A stretch of DNA of 32,627 bases, from NCBI GenBank assembly GCA_964434345.1, contig CAYSUY010000023.1, positions 1 through 32,627 of the forward strand, in the 5' to 3' direction. This document shows positions 1-7,919 of this stretch, one piece after another (the stretch's first letter is position 1; every line of letters starts with the position of its first letter). The notes below the pieces were generated by a model. The model saw nothing but the letters and a program-made list of their open reading frames with translations. It did no database searches and was not told where the DNA came from. This stretch comes from CAIOSQ01 sp964434345. Lineage in GTDB: Bacteria > Pseudomonadota > Alphaproteobacteria > CACIAM-22H2. Both the position numbers and the translations under genes were made by a program.

Positions 1-1102
1 ACAGGTTCTGGTAGGTGATCGAGGCCAGGGTCTGGTTCTCGGTCTGGACCTCGACATGCTCCTTCGCCTCGAGTGCCTGGTGGAGGCCCTCGGAATAGCG
101 GCGCCCTTCCATCATGCGGCCGGTGAACTCGTCGATGATGACGACCTTGCCGTCCTTCACGATGTAGTCGACGTCGCGGGTGAAGAGCTTGTGGGCGCGC
201 AGCGCCTGGTTGATGTGGTGGACGAGGCCGACATTGCCGGCGTCGTAGAGGCCACCCTGGGTCAGGATGCCATGCTCCCGCAGGAGCGCCTCGATTTTCT
301 CCGCGCCGGCTTCCGTGAAATTGACCGTGCGCTGTTTCTCGTCCTTCTCGAAATCCTCGGCCGCCAGGAGCGGGATCAGCTTGTCGACGCGGTTGTACTC
401 CTCGCCGAGGTCCTCGCTGGGACCGGAGATGATCAGCGGCGTGCGCGCCTCGTCGACCAGAATCGAATCTACTTCGTCGACGATCGCGAAGTTGAACGGC
501 CGGTGGCTCATCTGGTCGAGCCGGTACTTCATGTTGTCGCGCAGATAGTCGAAGCCGAGCTCGGAGTTCATCGCGTAGGTCACGTCGCAGGCATAGGCCG
601 CGCGCCGCTCCTCGTCCGTCATGCCATGGACCACCACGCCGACGCTGAGGCCAAGGAAACCATAGACCTGCCCCATCCATTCGGCGTCGCGCCGGGCGAG
701 GTAGTCGTTGACGGTGACCACATGCACGCCCTTGCCGGTGAGGGCGTTGAGGTAGACCGGCAGCGTGGCGACCAGCGTCTTGCCCTCGCCGGTCTTCATT
801 TCGGCGATCTGGCCGCGATGGAGGACCATGCCGCCCATCAGCTGGACGTCGAAATGGCGTTGCCCGAGCGACCGCTTGGCCGCCTCGCGGACGGTGGCGA
901 AGGCCTCCACGAGGAGGTCGTCGAGGCTTTCGCCCTTCGCGATCCGCTCCTTGAGCCAGGGCGTGCGGGCCTTGAGGCTGTCGTCGTCGAGCGCCGCGAT
1001 CCGGGGCTCGAGGGCGTTGATCGCCTCCACCGCCTTGCGCAGGCCGCGCACGACGCGGTCGTTGGACGTGCCGAAGATGGCTCGAACGAGGGCGCCGAAC
1101 AT
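1..1102 (-). CDS. secA: Preprotein translocase ATPase SecA, N-terminal part (cut by window edge)
   Basis: SecA is the cytoplasmic motor ATPase that pushes unfolded preproteins through SecYEG. The visible 367 codons begin MFGALVRAIFG and include the Walker A motif MKTGEGKT at residues 102-109, the same place as in E. coli SecA. The second signature IVDEVDSILVDEART follows, with the start of the preprotein-binding region. The ATG is the complement of 1100-1102, and the reading frame runs off the left edge without a stop, so roughly the C-terminal 60% lies outside the window. It is divergent from ppiC across 188 bases that hold a TTGACA-type promoter. secA divergent from ppiC-argJ is a familiar alphaproteobacterial arrangement. 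Identification is secure. Confidence 0.97.
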   Translation of the reverse strand, partial: MFGALVRAIFGTSNDRVVRGLRKAVEAINALEPRIAALDDDSLKARTPWLKERIAKGESLDDLLVEAFATVREAAKRSLGQRHFDVQLMGGMVLHRGQIAEMKTGEGKTLVATLPVYLNALTGKGVHVVTVNDYLARRDAEWMGQVYGFLGLSVGVVVHGMTDEERRAAYACDVTYAMNSELGFDYLRDNMKYRLDQMSHRPFNFAIVDEVDSILVDEARTPLIISGPSEDLGEEYNRVDKLIPLLAAEDFEKDEKQRTVNFTEAGAEKIEALLREHGILTQGGLYDAGNVGLVHHINQALRAHKLFTRDVDYIVKDGKVVIIDEFTGRMMEGRRYSEGLHQALEAKEHVEVQTENQTLASITYQNL

Positions 1103-1177
1103 GCGCGCGGATCCTTAAATAATCTTGCGTTTCGCGCCTGGACGGCAGGACGCCAAGGCTGCTCGGGAGGTCGCGAC

Positions 1178-1205
1178 AATTAAGAGGCGGCACCGCAGGT
1201 GTCAA
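1178..1205 (-). promoter_or_regulatory. Candidate sigma-70 promoter of secA
   Basis: On the minus strand a perfect -35 hexamer TTGACA (1205-1200) is followed after 16 bases by TTAATT (1183-1178), a weak -10 with 3 of 6 matches. It sits about 75 bases upstream of the secA ATG in the divergent secA/ppiC gap. The AT-rich -10 stands out in this GC-rich gap. I found no equally good promoter for ppiC on the other strand. Confidence 0.45.
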
Positions 1206-1290
1206 CTTGGGGCCCGCTTGTGGCATCCCCCTCCAAAGGGCAAGATGCGACCTCGCGTCACCCCTCCCGTGTTCGAAAGGCCGATTCCCG

Positions 1291-2151
1291 ATGTCCAGTC
1301 TCACGCGCGCCGCCGCAGCCGGCCTCGTCCTGGTGGCCGCGCTGGCCGCAGCGCCCGCCCCCGCCCAGCAGTCACCGGGGACGCTCCAAGCCGTCGACGC
1401 GGCCGCCGATCCGATCCTGGCCATCGTCGATGGCGCCCCGATCCGGCGCTCGGACATGCAGGCCCTGCAGCGCGCCCTGCCGGCCCAGTTCCAGCAGATG
1501 CCGCTCGAGATGCTGTTTCCGATGCTGATCGACCGGATGGTCGACGCGAAGCTCCTGGCCATCGCCGGCCGGCGCGACAACATCCAGAACGAGCCGGAGC
1601 TGCGCGCGCGGGTCGCCACCTATGAGGAGCGCCTGATCCAGGACGCCTACCTCACACGGCGCATCGCGGCGGCTGCCACCGAGGAGGCGGTCCAGGCGAG
1701 GTACCGCAAATTCGTCGCCGAGAACCCGGCCGAGACCGAGGTCAGCGCCCGACACATCCTGGTCGCCTCGGAGCAGAAGGCGCGGGAGATCCTCGCCGCG
1801 CTGGGCAGGGGCGGGGATTTCGCGAAGCTCGCGGCCGACAACACGCTCGACCCCTCGGGCAAGGACAGCGGCGGCGATCTCGGGTTCTTCAAGAAGGGCG
1901 ACATGGTGCCCGAATTCTCCGACATGGCCTTCTCGCTCAAGGAAGGGCAGACCGCCGACCGCCCGGTCAAGACCCAGTTCGGCTGGCACGTGATCCGGGT
2001 CGACAAGGTCCGGACGGTGGCCCAGAGCCTCGACGATCTGCGCGACGAGATCACCAACCAGATCTCGCAGGAGGTCGTGTCCGCCGAGGTGGACCGGCTG
2101 CGCTCCGGGGCGAAGATCGAGCGTTTCAACTTCGACGGCACCGCCCGCTGA
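1291..2151 (+). CDS. Periplasmic parvulin-type peptidyl-prolyl isomerase (PpiC/SurA-like foldase)
   Basis: A parvulin-family foldase that isomerises Xaa-Pro bonds and helps fold exported or outer-membrane proteins in the periplasm. The 286-residue product starts MSSLTRAAAAGLVLVAALAA, a classic signal peptide, with a likely cut after APA at residue 25. A helical SurA_N-like segment follows. A rotamase domain begins at VSARHILVAS and carries the family motifs GGDLGFF and QFGWHVIRVD. An upstream in-frame ATG at 1207 would add 28 residues that spoil the signal peptide, so I chose 1291. argJ begins 23 bases downstream, suggesting co-transcription. SurA proper has two parvulin domains. This one has a single domain and is closer to the PpiC/PrsA-like proteins usual in alphaproteobacteria. 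Confidence 0.9.
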   Translation: MSSLTRAAAAGLVLVAALAAAPAPAQQSPGTLQAVDAAADPILAIVDGAPIRRSDMQALQRALPAQFQQMPLEMLFPMLIDRMVDAKLLAIAGRRDNIQNEPELRARVATYEERLIQDAYLTRRIAAAATEEAVQARYRKFVAENPAETEVSARHILVASEQKAREILAALGRGGDFAKLAADNTLDPSGKDSGGDLGFFKKGDMVPEFSDMAFSLKEGQTADRPVKTQFGWHVIRVDKVRTVAQSLDDLRDEITNQISQEVVSAEVDRLRSGAKIERFNFDGTAR

Positions 2152-2174
2152 GACCACAGGCAACGGACCCGACC

Positions 2175-3410
2175 ATGGCACAGCATCCCGTTTCCCCCCT
2201 CGCCCCGGCCGGACTGCCCGCCCTGCCGGTCATCGCCGGCCTGCGCTTTGCGGCCGGTTGCACCGGCATGCGTTACAAGGGCCGCGACGACCTGATGGTG
2301 GCGGCGCTCGATCCCGGGACGACGATCGCGGCGGTCACGACCCGCAACGCCATGTGCTCGGCCCCGGTCGAGTGGTGCCGCGCCCAGGCGAAGCACGGAC
2401 GCGCGCGCGCCATCGTCGTGAACGCGGGGAACGCCAATGTCTTCACCGGCCGTGACGGCATGCGGGCGGTGGAGGCGACGGCGCGGCGCACAGCGGGGCT
2501 GCTCGGCTGCAAGCCCGAGGAGGTCTTCATTTCCTCGACCGGCGTGATCGGCATGAAGCTTCCGGTCGAGAAGATCGTCGCGACGCTGCCGGCGCTCGCC
2601 TCGTCTCTTGCGACCGACGGTGCCGAGCGGGCGCTGCGCGCGATCATGACCACGGACACGTTTCCGAAGGCGGCCGTGCGCACCGCCCGCATCGGCCGCG
2701 CCGAAATCACGATCATGGGCTTTTGCAAGGGTTCGGGCATGATCGCCCCGGACATGGCGACCATGCTCGGCTACGTGTTCACCGACGCGAAGCTGCCGGC
2801 GGCGGTTCTGCGCAGCCTGCTGCGCGAGACGGCGGATCGGTCGTTCAACTGCATGAGTGTCGACGGTGACACGTCCACGTCCGACACTGTGCTGCTCGCT
2901 GCGACCGGGGGAGCGACCCATGCGCCGGTGCGCGCCGCGAGCGATCCCGCACTGAAGGATTTCCGCGCCAAGCTCGAATCCCTGATGGTCGAACTGGCCC
3001 AACTGGTCGCGCGCGACGGCGAAGGCGCCCAGAAATTCGTCACGATCAAGCTCTCCGGGGCGAAGACCGACGCCTCGGCCCGCAAGGTGGCGCTCGCGAT
3101 CGCCAACTCGCCGCTGGTCAAGACCGCGATCGCCGCGGGCGACGCCAATTGGGGCCGCGTCGTGATGGCGATCGGCAAGTCGGGCGAACCCGCCGATCGC
3201 GACCGCACTTCGGTCAAGATCGGCGGCGTCACGATCGCGCGCCGCGGCGATCTTGTACCTGGCTATGACGAGACGCCGGTGGCCGCGCATATGGCCGGCC
3301 GCGACATCCTGATCGAGGCCGAGATCGGGGTCGGCAAGGGCCGCGCCACGGTGTGGACCTGCGACCTGACCCACGGCTATGTCGACATCAACGGCAGTTA
3401 CCGGAGCTGA
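2175..3410 (+). CDS. argJ: Bifunctional glutamate N-acetyltransferase / ornithine acetyltransferase ArgJ
   Basis: ArgJ transfers the acetyl group from N-acetylornithine to glutamate, closing the acetyl cycle of arginine synthesis. The bifunctional form also uses acetyl-CoA. The 411-residue length is typical. The self-cleavage site is visible as KGSGMIAPDMATML, with Thr196 as the new N-terminal nucleophile of the beta chain. The oxyanion-hole segment SSTGVIG lies around residues 120-126, and the C-terminus NGSYRS matches the family. The ATG at 2175 is 23 bases after the ppiC stop. Nothing in the sequence separates the monofunctional from the bifunctional form with certainty. Confidence 0.97.
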   Translation: MAQHPVSPLAPAGLPALPVIAGLRFAAGCTGMRYKGRDDLMVAALDPGTTIAAVTTRNAMCSAPVEWCRAQAKHGRARAIVVNAGNANVFTGRDGMRAVEATARRTAGLLGCKPEEVFISSTGVIGMKLPVEKIVATLPALASSLATDGAERALRAIMTTDTFPKAAVRTARIGRAEITIMGFCKGSGMIAPDMATMLGYVFTDAKLPAAVLRSLLRETADRSFNCMSVDGDTSTSDTVLLAATGGATHAPVRAASDPALKDFRAKLESLMVELAQLVARDGEGAQKFVTIKLSGAKTDASARKVALAIANSPLVKTAIAAGDANWGRVVMAIGKSGEPADRDRTSVKIGGVTIARRGDLVPGYDETPVAAHMAGRDILIEAEIGVGKGRATVWTCDLTHGYVDINGSYRS

Positions 3411-3876
3411 CGGCGGCGCGGCGGCGGGCTGTTCGGGCGACATCCCGGCGGGATGGAGCGCGCCCGCCTCCCAGCCCGTGCGCAGCGTCCTGGTCGCCGC
3501 TGCGGCCCTGGTCGATGATGATGGCCGGGTGCTTCTGGCACAGCGGCCGCCCGGAAAATCCATGGCAGGATTATGGGAATTTCCCGGCGGAAAGGTCGAT
3601 CCCGGCGAGACGCCCGAGGCGGCGCTCGCGCGCGAACTGCATGAAGAACTGGGGATCGACATCACCACGGCGTGCCTCGCGCCCTTCGCCTTCGCCTCCC
3701 ATCGCTATCCGGAATTCCACCTCCTGATGCCGCTCTTCCTGTGCCGCCGCTGGCGCGGGACACCGACGCCGCGGGAGGGCCAGACCCTCGCCTGGGTCAG
3801 GCCGAAGCGCATGGGCGCGTATCCGATGCCCCCGGCCGACCTGCCGCTGGTGGCGATGCTGCGCGATTTCCTCTGA
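3379..3876 (+). CDS. mutT: MutT-type NUDIX hydrolase (8-oxo-dGTP diphosphatase)
   Basis: A small NUDIX hydrolase that probably sanitises the nucleotide pool by hydrolysing 8-oxo-dGTP. The complete Nudix box GX5EX7REUXEEXGU is present, running from GGKVDPGETPE to HEELGI, and is preceded by the MutT-like LLAQRPPGKSMAGLWEFPGG. From the ATG at 3379 the protein is 165 residues and overlaps the argJ end by 32 bases. The first 33 residues are low-complexity and not family-like. An in-frame GTG at 3478 would give 132 residues, close to E. coli MutT, so the true start may be there. Neither start has a clear Shine-Dalgarno sequence. argJ-mutT adjacency is common in this group. Confidence 0.88.
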   Translation: MSTSTAVTGADGGAAAGCSGDIPAGWSAPASQPVRSVLVAAAALVDDDGRVLLAQRPPGKSMAGLWEFPGGKVDPGETPEAALARELHEELGIDITTACLAPFAFASHRYPEFHLLMPLFLCRRWRGTPTPREGQTLAWVRPKRMGAYPMPPADLPLVAMLRDFL

Positions 3877-3901
3877 CGCCGCGTGGCGGCACCCGGCCCG
3901 G

Positions 3902-4813
3902 TCAGCCGTGCGGGGCCTTGTCTCCAGCCGGGCGCTCCTCTGCGCCGAGCGCGTCGGCGAGGCGCGCGGCGGCGCTGCCGGGTCGCAGCGGCTTGGGCTG
4001 ACCGGGGGCCGGCGCCCATCCGGTCAGGGTGACGATCTCGAAACTGGCGTGGATGCGTCCGTCCGGCCCGGCGAAGCGGTCGCCGTATATCGCCGCCGCG
4101 CGCAACAGGATGTCCCGGCGCGTGAAGCGGCGTGGCCGCGCGGTGGCCGCGTTGGCTTCGCCCATGCCGCGCAGGTCGCGCATCAGGGCAAGGGCGTCCG
4201 GATAGGTGACCGTCAGCAGATCCGCATCGGCGACCGGCAGCGCGAAGCCGGCGCGCTGGAGCAGGGCGCCCGCGTCGCGGGTGTCCACGAAGGGTGACAC
4301 GCGCGGACTGGCGCCGCCCGCGACCTCGCTCTCGGCCTCGAGCAGGCAGAGCCGCAATTCCTCGAGCGTGCGACCGCCGAGCAGCGAGGCGAGCAGGAGC
4401 CCGTCCGGCCGCAGGATGCGCCGGGTCTGCACCAGAGTACCGGGAAGGTCGTTGACCCAGTGCAGCGACAGGTTCGAGAGCACGAGGTCGAAGCTGGCGG
4501 TGGCGAAGGGCAGGGCCTCCTCGTCGGCCACAAGGACCGGCGCCCGCGCGCCCGCGAGCATCGCGGGCGCGAGGTCGGCGGCGACGTGAAGCGCCTCTCC
4601 GGCGCGGCCGGCGAGGCTGTCGCGCAGGATGCCGCCATGGGCGCCGAGTTCCAGGACACGGGGAAAGCGCGGTTTCATGTCGTCGAGCCGGTCCGCAAGG
4701 CGCTCCGCCCCCGCGCGGACGAGGAAATCATGGCGTGCGAAGCCAGCAGCCGCGCGTGCTCGCTGACGGCGCAGCGCGCGGCGGTCGAAGACGGTGGGAA
4801 GGCCCTGGTCCAT
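3902..4813 (-). CDS. SAM-dependent methyltransferase, NDUFAF5/BioC-like
   Basis: A class I Rossmann methyltransferase of 303 residues. The N-terminus VFDRRALRRQRARAA is characteristic of the alphaproteobacterial relatives of mitochondrial NDUFAF5. Motif I is VLELGAHGG at residues 53-61, and NLSLHWVNDLPG is the BioC-like post-II segment. Human NDUFAF5 hydroxylates an arginine of a complex I subunit, whereas BioC methylates malonyl-ACP for biotin synthesis. There are no bio genes nearby, so the NDUFAF5-like role is more likely, but the sequence alone does not settle it. It is convergent with mutT (25 bases) and divergent from comF (86 bases). Confidence 0.85.
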   Translation of the reverse strand: MDQGLPTVFDRRALRRQRARAAAGFARHDFLVRAGAERLADRLDDMKPRFPRVLELGAHGGILRDSLAGRAGEALHVAADLAPAMLAGARAPVLVADEEALPFATASFDLVLSNLSLHWVNDLPGTLVQTRRILRPDGLLLASLLGGRTLEELRLCLLEAESEVAGGASPRVSPFVDTRDAGALLQRAGFALPVADADLLTVTYPDALALMRDLRGMGEANAATARPRRFTRRDILLRAAAIYGDRFAGPDGRIHASFEIVTLTGWAPAPGQPKPLRPGSAAARLADALGAEERPAGDKAPHG

Positions 4814-4899
4814 CGGGCATCCGGCTTAGCCCGTGCGCATGCCGGTGGCAATCCGTTCGCCATCTTCGCCGCGGGCCGGCGCGGCGCGATGCTCCGGCG

Positions 4900-5676
4900 A
4901 TGTTCGCGCGCCTGGGGTCCACGCTGCTCGCCGCCGTTCTGCCGCGCCTGTGCCTGGGCTGCGAGGCCATCGTCGCGAGCCCCGGTCTGTGCGCGGCGTG
5001 CTGGCCGCGCATGCGCTGGCTGGCGCCTCCGGTCTGCGAGGGCTGCGGCCTGCTCTTCGATACCGGCGGTCCGGGCCCGTTCGTCTGCGTGGCCTGCGCC
5101 GCGGCCACGCCGGTGCCGCGGCGCGTGCGCGCGGCGCTGCTCTACGGCCCGGAAAGCCGCGACCTCGTTCTGCGCTTCAAGCACGCCGACCGGCTCGACG
5201 CCGCGCCAAGCTTCGCGGGCTGGATGCTCGCCGCGGGCGGTGACCTGCTGGATACCGCGGATCTGGTGGTCCCCGTGCCACTCCACTGGGCCCGTCTGGC
5301 CTGGCGCCGCTACAACCAGGCGGCGATACTCGCACGCCTCGTCGCGCGCCGGCGGCAGCGGCTCTGCATTCCCGATCTTCTGGTGCGCCGTCGTCGGACC
5401 CGCCCCCAGGGCGTATTCGGGCCCGGCGCCCGCTGGCGCAATGTCGAGGGGGCGTTCGTCGTCGCGCCTCGGCACGCGCACCATGTCGAGGGCCGACATA
5501 TCCTGCTCGTCGACGATGTCCTGACCACCGGCGCGACGCTGAGGGCGTGCGCGCGGGTCCTTCTGCGCCACCGTGCGGCCTCGGTGGACGCTCTCGTGCT
5601 CATGCGCGTGGCGCGTCGCGAACGCCCGACCGCATCTGGAAATCGGTCTCGGGCACCGCTAGGATGGAAGGCATGA
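4900..5676 (+). CDS. comF: ComF family phosphoribosyltransferase-like protein
   Basis: A 258-residue ComF/GntX homologue. The N-terminus holds four CxxC pairs (CLGC 18-21, CAAC 31-34, CEGC 46-49, CVAC 63-66) that probably bind zinc. The C-terminal half is a type I phosphoribosyltransferase fold with the PRPP loop ILLVDDVLTTGATL. ComF is needed for DNA uptake in naturally competent bacteria, but its biochemical activity is not established and the gene is also kept in non-competent alphaproteobacteria. An in-frame ATG at 4735 would overlap the divergent methyltransferase and encode an arginine-rich non-family stretch, so I start at 4900. The stop overlaps the grxC ATG (ATGA). Confidence 0.92.
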   Translation: MFARLGSTLLAAVLPRLCLGCEAIVASPGLCAACWPRMRWLAPPVCEGCGLLFDTGGPGPFVCVACAAATPVPRRVRAALLYGPESRDLVLRFKHADRLDAAPSFAGWMLAAGGDLLDTADLVVPVPLHWARLAWRRYNQAAILARLVARRRQRLCIPDLLVRRRRTRPQGVFGPGARWRNVEGAFVVAPRHAHHVEGRHILLVDDVLTTGATLRACARVLLRHRAASVDALVLMRVARRERPTASGNRSRAPLGWKA

Positions 5677-5942
5677 CGGTGAAGGTCGAAATCTACTCCA
5701 GCCCGTTCTGCGGGTATTGCGCCCGCGCCAAGGGGCTTCTGTCGCGCAAGGGTGTCGACTACGTCGATCACGACGTGACCGCCGACTCGAGCCTGCGCGA
5801 CGTGATGATCGCGCGCTCGGGGGGGCGGACGAGCGTGCCCCAGATCTTCATCGGAGACCGGCATGTCGGGGGGTGCGACGACCTCCATGCCCTCGACGCG
5901 GCTGGCGGTCTCGATCCGCTGCTCGCTGCGCGCGGCTCCTGA
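5673..5942 (+). CDS. grxC: Glutaredoxin 3 (GrxC)
   Basis: An 89-residue dithiol glutaredoxin that reduces disulfides and glutathionylated proteins using glutathione. The active site is CGYC (Cys13, Cys16) where E. coli GrxC has CPYC. The cis-proline segment TSVPQIFIG and the glutathione-binding GGCDDL are intact. Two in-frame ATGs are possible, 5664 and 5673. I prefer 5673 because AGGA at 5661-5664 lies 8 bases upstream and the ATG overlaps the comF stop as ATGA, implying translational coupling. comF-grxC pairing is typical of alphaproteobacteria. The converging methyltransferase ends 3 bases away. Confidence 0.94.
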   Translation: MTVKVEIYSSPFCGYCARAKGLLSRKGVDYVDHDVTADSSLRDVMIARSGGRTSVPQIFIGDRHVGGCDDLHALDAAGGLDPLLAARGS

Positions 5943-5945
5943 CGC

Positions 5946-6488
5946 CTAAGCGGCCCGCGCCGCGATACGCTGCACCATCGCCGGCCGGGGCGACCCGACC
6001 TCGACGTCCTCATAGGCGACGACACGCAGCCGATTGCGGACGGCGTCGAGCAACTCTCCGGGCGCGAGCAGAAAATCAGGGTTGCTCGGTTTTCCGAAGC
6101 GTGCGTTGCCCTGGGCGAACGTCTCGTAGAGCAGCCAGCCGCCCGGCGCCACCGCCGCCACGATCGCCGGGAGCAGCGGCCGGTGCAGGTAGTTCGTCAC
6201 GACGACTGCCGCGAAACGCCGCTCCAGGCACGCGGGGCGCGCGCCGGTTTCCAGATCCTCGGCCAGGATGCCGATGCCGTCCGTGGTCAGGGCGGCGAGG
6301 GGGGCAGGGTCGCGGTCGACGGCGAGGACATCGTGCCCGAGGCTCCGGAACAGGCGGCTGTGACGCCCTGCGCCGGCCGCAAGATCGAGGACCGGACCCG
6401 GTGGCGGGACCAGATGGGCGAAGCGGATGATCCAGGCCGATGGGCCCATGCCCGGCTTCAATGGGTCGGTCGGTGGCGGTGTCGTCAT
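5946..6488 (-). CDS. Small class I SAM-dependent methyltransferase (TehB-like)
   Basis: A 180-residue Rossmann methyltransferase with motif I VLDLAAGAGRHSRLF at residues 33-47, an acidic end to strand 2 (VLAVDRD), and the segment VVVTNYLHRPLLPAI after motif II. A late motif FGKPSNPDFLLAPGELL is characteristic of a TehB-like group often annotated only as methyltransferase. The substrate is unknown. The ATG at 6488 is divergent from the DUF1178 ATG across 56 bases, and the 3' end nearly touches grxC. In many alphaproteobacteria I remember a carbon-nitrogen hydrolase between grxC and DUF1178. Here this inverted methyltransferase takes that place. Confidence 0.85.
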   Translation of the reverse strand: MTTPPPTDPLKPGMGPSAWIIRFAHLVPPPGPVLDLAAGAGRHSRLFRSLGHDVLAVDRDPAPLAALTTDGIGILAEDLETGARPACLERRFAAVVVTNYLHRPLLPAIVAAVAPGGWLLYETFAQGNARFGKPSNPDFLLAPGELLDAVRNRLRVVAYEDVEVGSPRPAMVQRIAARAA

Positions 6489-6544
6489 CTGGAGCCCTCA
6501 TGGCGCTTGCATTCGGCGGCGAGCGGCCCAACTCTGGCCCTGCC

Positions 6545-6997
6545 ATGATCGCTTACGACCTGTGTTGCGAAAAGGACCATCGTTTCGAGGGATGGTTCAA
6601 GGATGCGGCGAGCTTCGAGCGCCAGGCCAAGCGCAAGCTCGTGACCTGCGCCACTTGCGGTTCGACCAAGGTGCGCAAGGCGCCGACGGCGCCGGCGCTC
6701 GCGGGCACGCGCTCGCAGAACCGGGGGGGCGCGCCGGCCGACAAGAGCTACGCCACGCATCCCGACGCCCAGCAGGCCGCGGAGTTGCTGCGGCAGTTGT
6801 CCGAGTTGCGCAGCCATATCGAGGCGAATGCCGACAATGTCGGCGGGGCCTTTGCGGAAGAGGCCCGCAAGATCCATTACGGCGAGGCCGAGAAGCGCAA
6901 CATCTACGGTCAGGCCAGCGACGAGGAGGCCAGCGCGCTGGCCGAGGAGGGCGTCGAGTTCGCCCGCATTCCCTGGGTCCGTCGCGCCGACTCGTGA
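6545..6997 (+). CDS. DUF1178 family protein
   Basis: A 150-residue protein matching the DUF1178 pattern. The N-terminus MIAYDLCCEKDHRFEGWF, the CATCGS pair (Cys35, Cys38) and the C-terminal stretch FAEEARKIHYGEAEKRNIYG are all recognisable. The N-terminal cysteines plus CxxC suggest a small zinc ribbon. The end EFARIPWVRR is also family-like. No function is established. Its usual neighbours in alphaproteobacteria are grxC, comF and ubiG, as here. Upstream in-frame ATGs (6440, 6500) give non-family sequence, so 6545 is chosen. It converges on ubiG with 13 bases between stops. Confidence 0.92.
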   Translation: MIAYDLCCEKDHRFEGWFKDAASFERQAKRKLVTCATCGSTKVRKAPTAPALAGTRSQNRGGAPADKSYATHPDAQQAAELLRQLSELRSHIEANADNVGGAFAEEARKIHYGEAEKRNIYGQASDEEASALAEEGVEFARIPWVRRADS

Positions 6998-7010
6998 CGC
7001 TCGCCTGCGG

Positions 7011-7766
7011 TCAGCGGGTGGCGAAGGCCATGTAGTTGACGCCCAGATCACGCCCGAGGCGCCAGCGGTCCGATAGCGGATTGTATGTGAGCCCGGTGAA
7101 GGCCTGGATCTCGAGGCCGGTCGGCCGTAGCGCCGCCGCGACTTCCGAGGGCCTCACGAACTTGCTCCAGCGATGGGTGCCGCGTGGCAGCCAGCGCAGC
7201 ACGTATTCAGCGCCGACGATCGCGAGGGCGAAGGCCTGCGGCGTCCGGTTTATCGTCGCGACGACCAGCGCGCCACCCGGCGCCACGAGGGCCGCGCAAT
7301 TTCCGAGAAAGGCCGCGGGGTCGGCGACATGCTCGACCACCTCGAGGCTCAATACGGCATCGAAGCGCTCGCCCGCCTCGGCGAGGGCCTCGGCGGTGCC
7401 GCAGCGATAATCGACATCGACGCCGCTCTGGCGGGCATGGGTCCGGGCGATTTCCACGTTACGCGCCGAGGCATCGACCGCCACGACCTCCGCGCCGAGC
7501 CGCGCCATCGGTTCAGCCACGAGACCGCCGCCGCAGCCGATATCGAGGATGCGCAGCCCCTCGAGCGGTCGCAGCGCGGCGGGATCGCGCCCGAAGCGCG
7601 CGACCAGCCGGTCGCGGATCCAGCCGAGCCGTACCGGGTTGAACTTGTGCAGCGGCGCGAATTTCCCGAGCGGATCCCACCATTCCGCGGCCATGGCCTC
7701 GAAACGAGCGATTTCGCCAGGATCGACGCTGGATCGGGAGGGGGAGGGGTCCGGGATGTCGGCCAT
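7011..7766 (-). CDS. ubiG: Ubiquinone biosynthesis O-methyltransferase UbiG
   Basis: UbiG carries out both O-methylations in ubiquinone synthesis, on the 3-demethyl and the polyprenyl-catechol intermediates. The 251-residue product has EWWDPLGKFAPLHKFNPVR near the N-terminus (residues 28-46), a UbiG hallmark. It also has the SAM motif LDIGCGGGLVAEPMARLGA around residues 74-92, and the C-terminal GLTYNPLSDRWRL. The start ATG (7766) fits family length although its Shine-Dalgarno is poor. The open frame continues upstream antisense to lysC, but that part is not family-like. ubiG divergent from lysC is a well-known alphaproteobacterial arrangement. Confidence 0.97.
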   Translation of the reverse strand: MADIPDPSPSRSSVDPGEIARFEAMAAEWWDPLGKFAPLHKFNPVRLGWIRDRLVARFGRDPAALRPLEGLRILDIGCGGGLVAEPMARLGAEVVAVDASARNVEIARTHARQSGVDVDYRCGTAEALAEAGERFDAVLSLEVVEHVADPAAFLGNCAALVAPGGALVVATINRTPQAFALAIVGAEYVLRWLPRGTHRWSKFVRPSEVAAALRPTGLEIQAFTGLTYNPLSDRWRLGRDLGVNYMAFATR

Positions 7767-7822
7767 GAGCGAAAGGAAATGGAGGTGTTCCGGCGCGCCG
7801 CTTGCGTCGGAGGGCGCGGGTA

Positions 7823-7850
7823 AATATGAAGGAACGCGTGCGCGGGGCAA
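7823..7850 (-). promoter_or_regulatory. Candidate promoter of ubiG
   Basis: On the minus strand TTGCCC (7850-7845) and CATATT (7828-7823) are separated by 16 bases, each matching 4 of 6 consensus positions. They lie in the 153-base ubiG/lysC divergent gap, leaving a leader of about 50 bases before the ubiG ATG. The AT-rich patch at 7820-7830 is the main one in this gap. I could not find a comparable pair for lysC. Confidence 0.35.
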
Positions 7851-7919
7851 CCGGCCCGTGCGGAATTTATGGGGCCGCCGCTCCGGCGTCGGCACGGATC
7901 GCGAGCAACGCAGAAGACA

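Noticed and set aside
1647..3668. 673-codon minus-strand frame opposite ppiC, argJ and mutT
   Set aside because: It spans three well-identified plus-strand genes and has low-complexity composition with no motifs.
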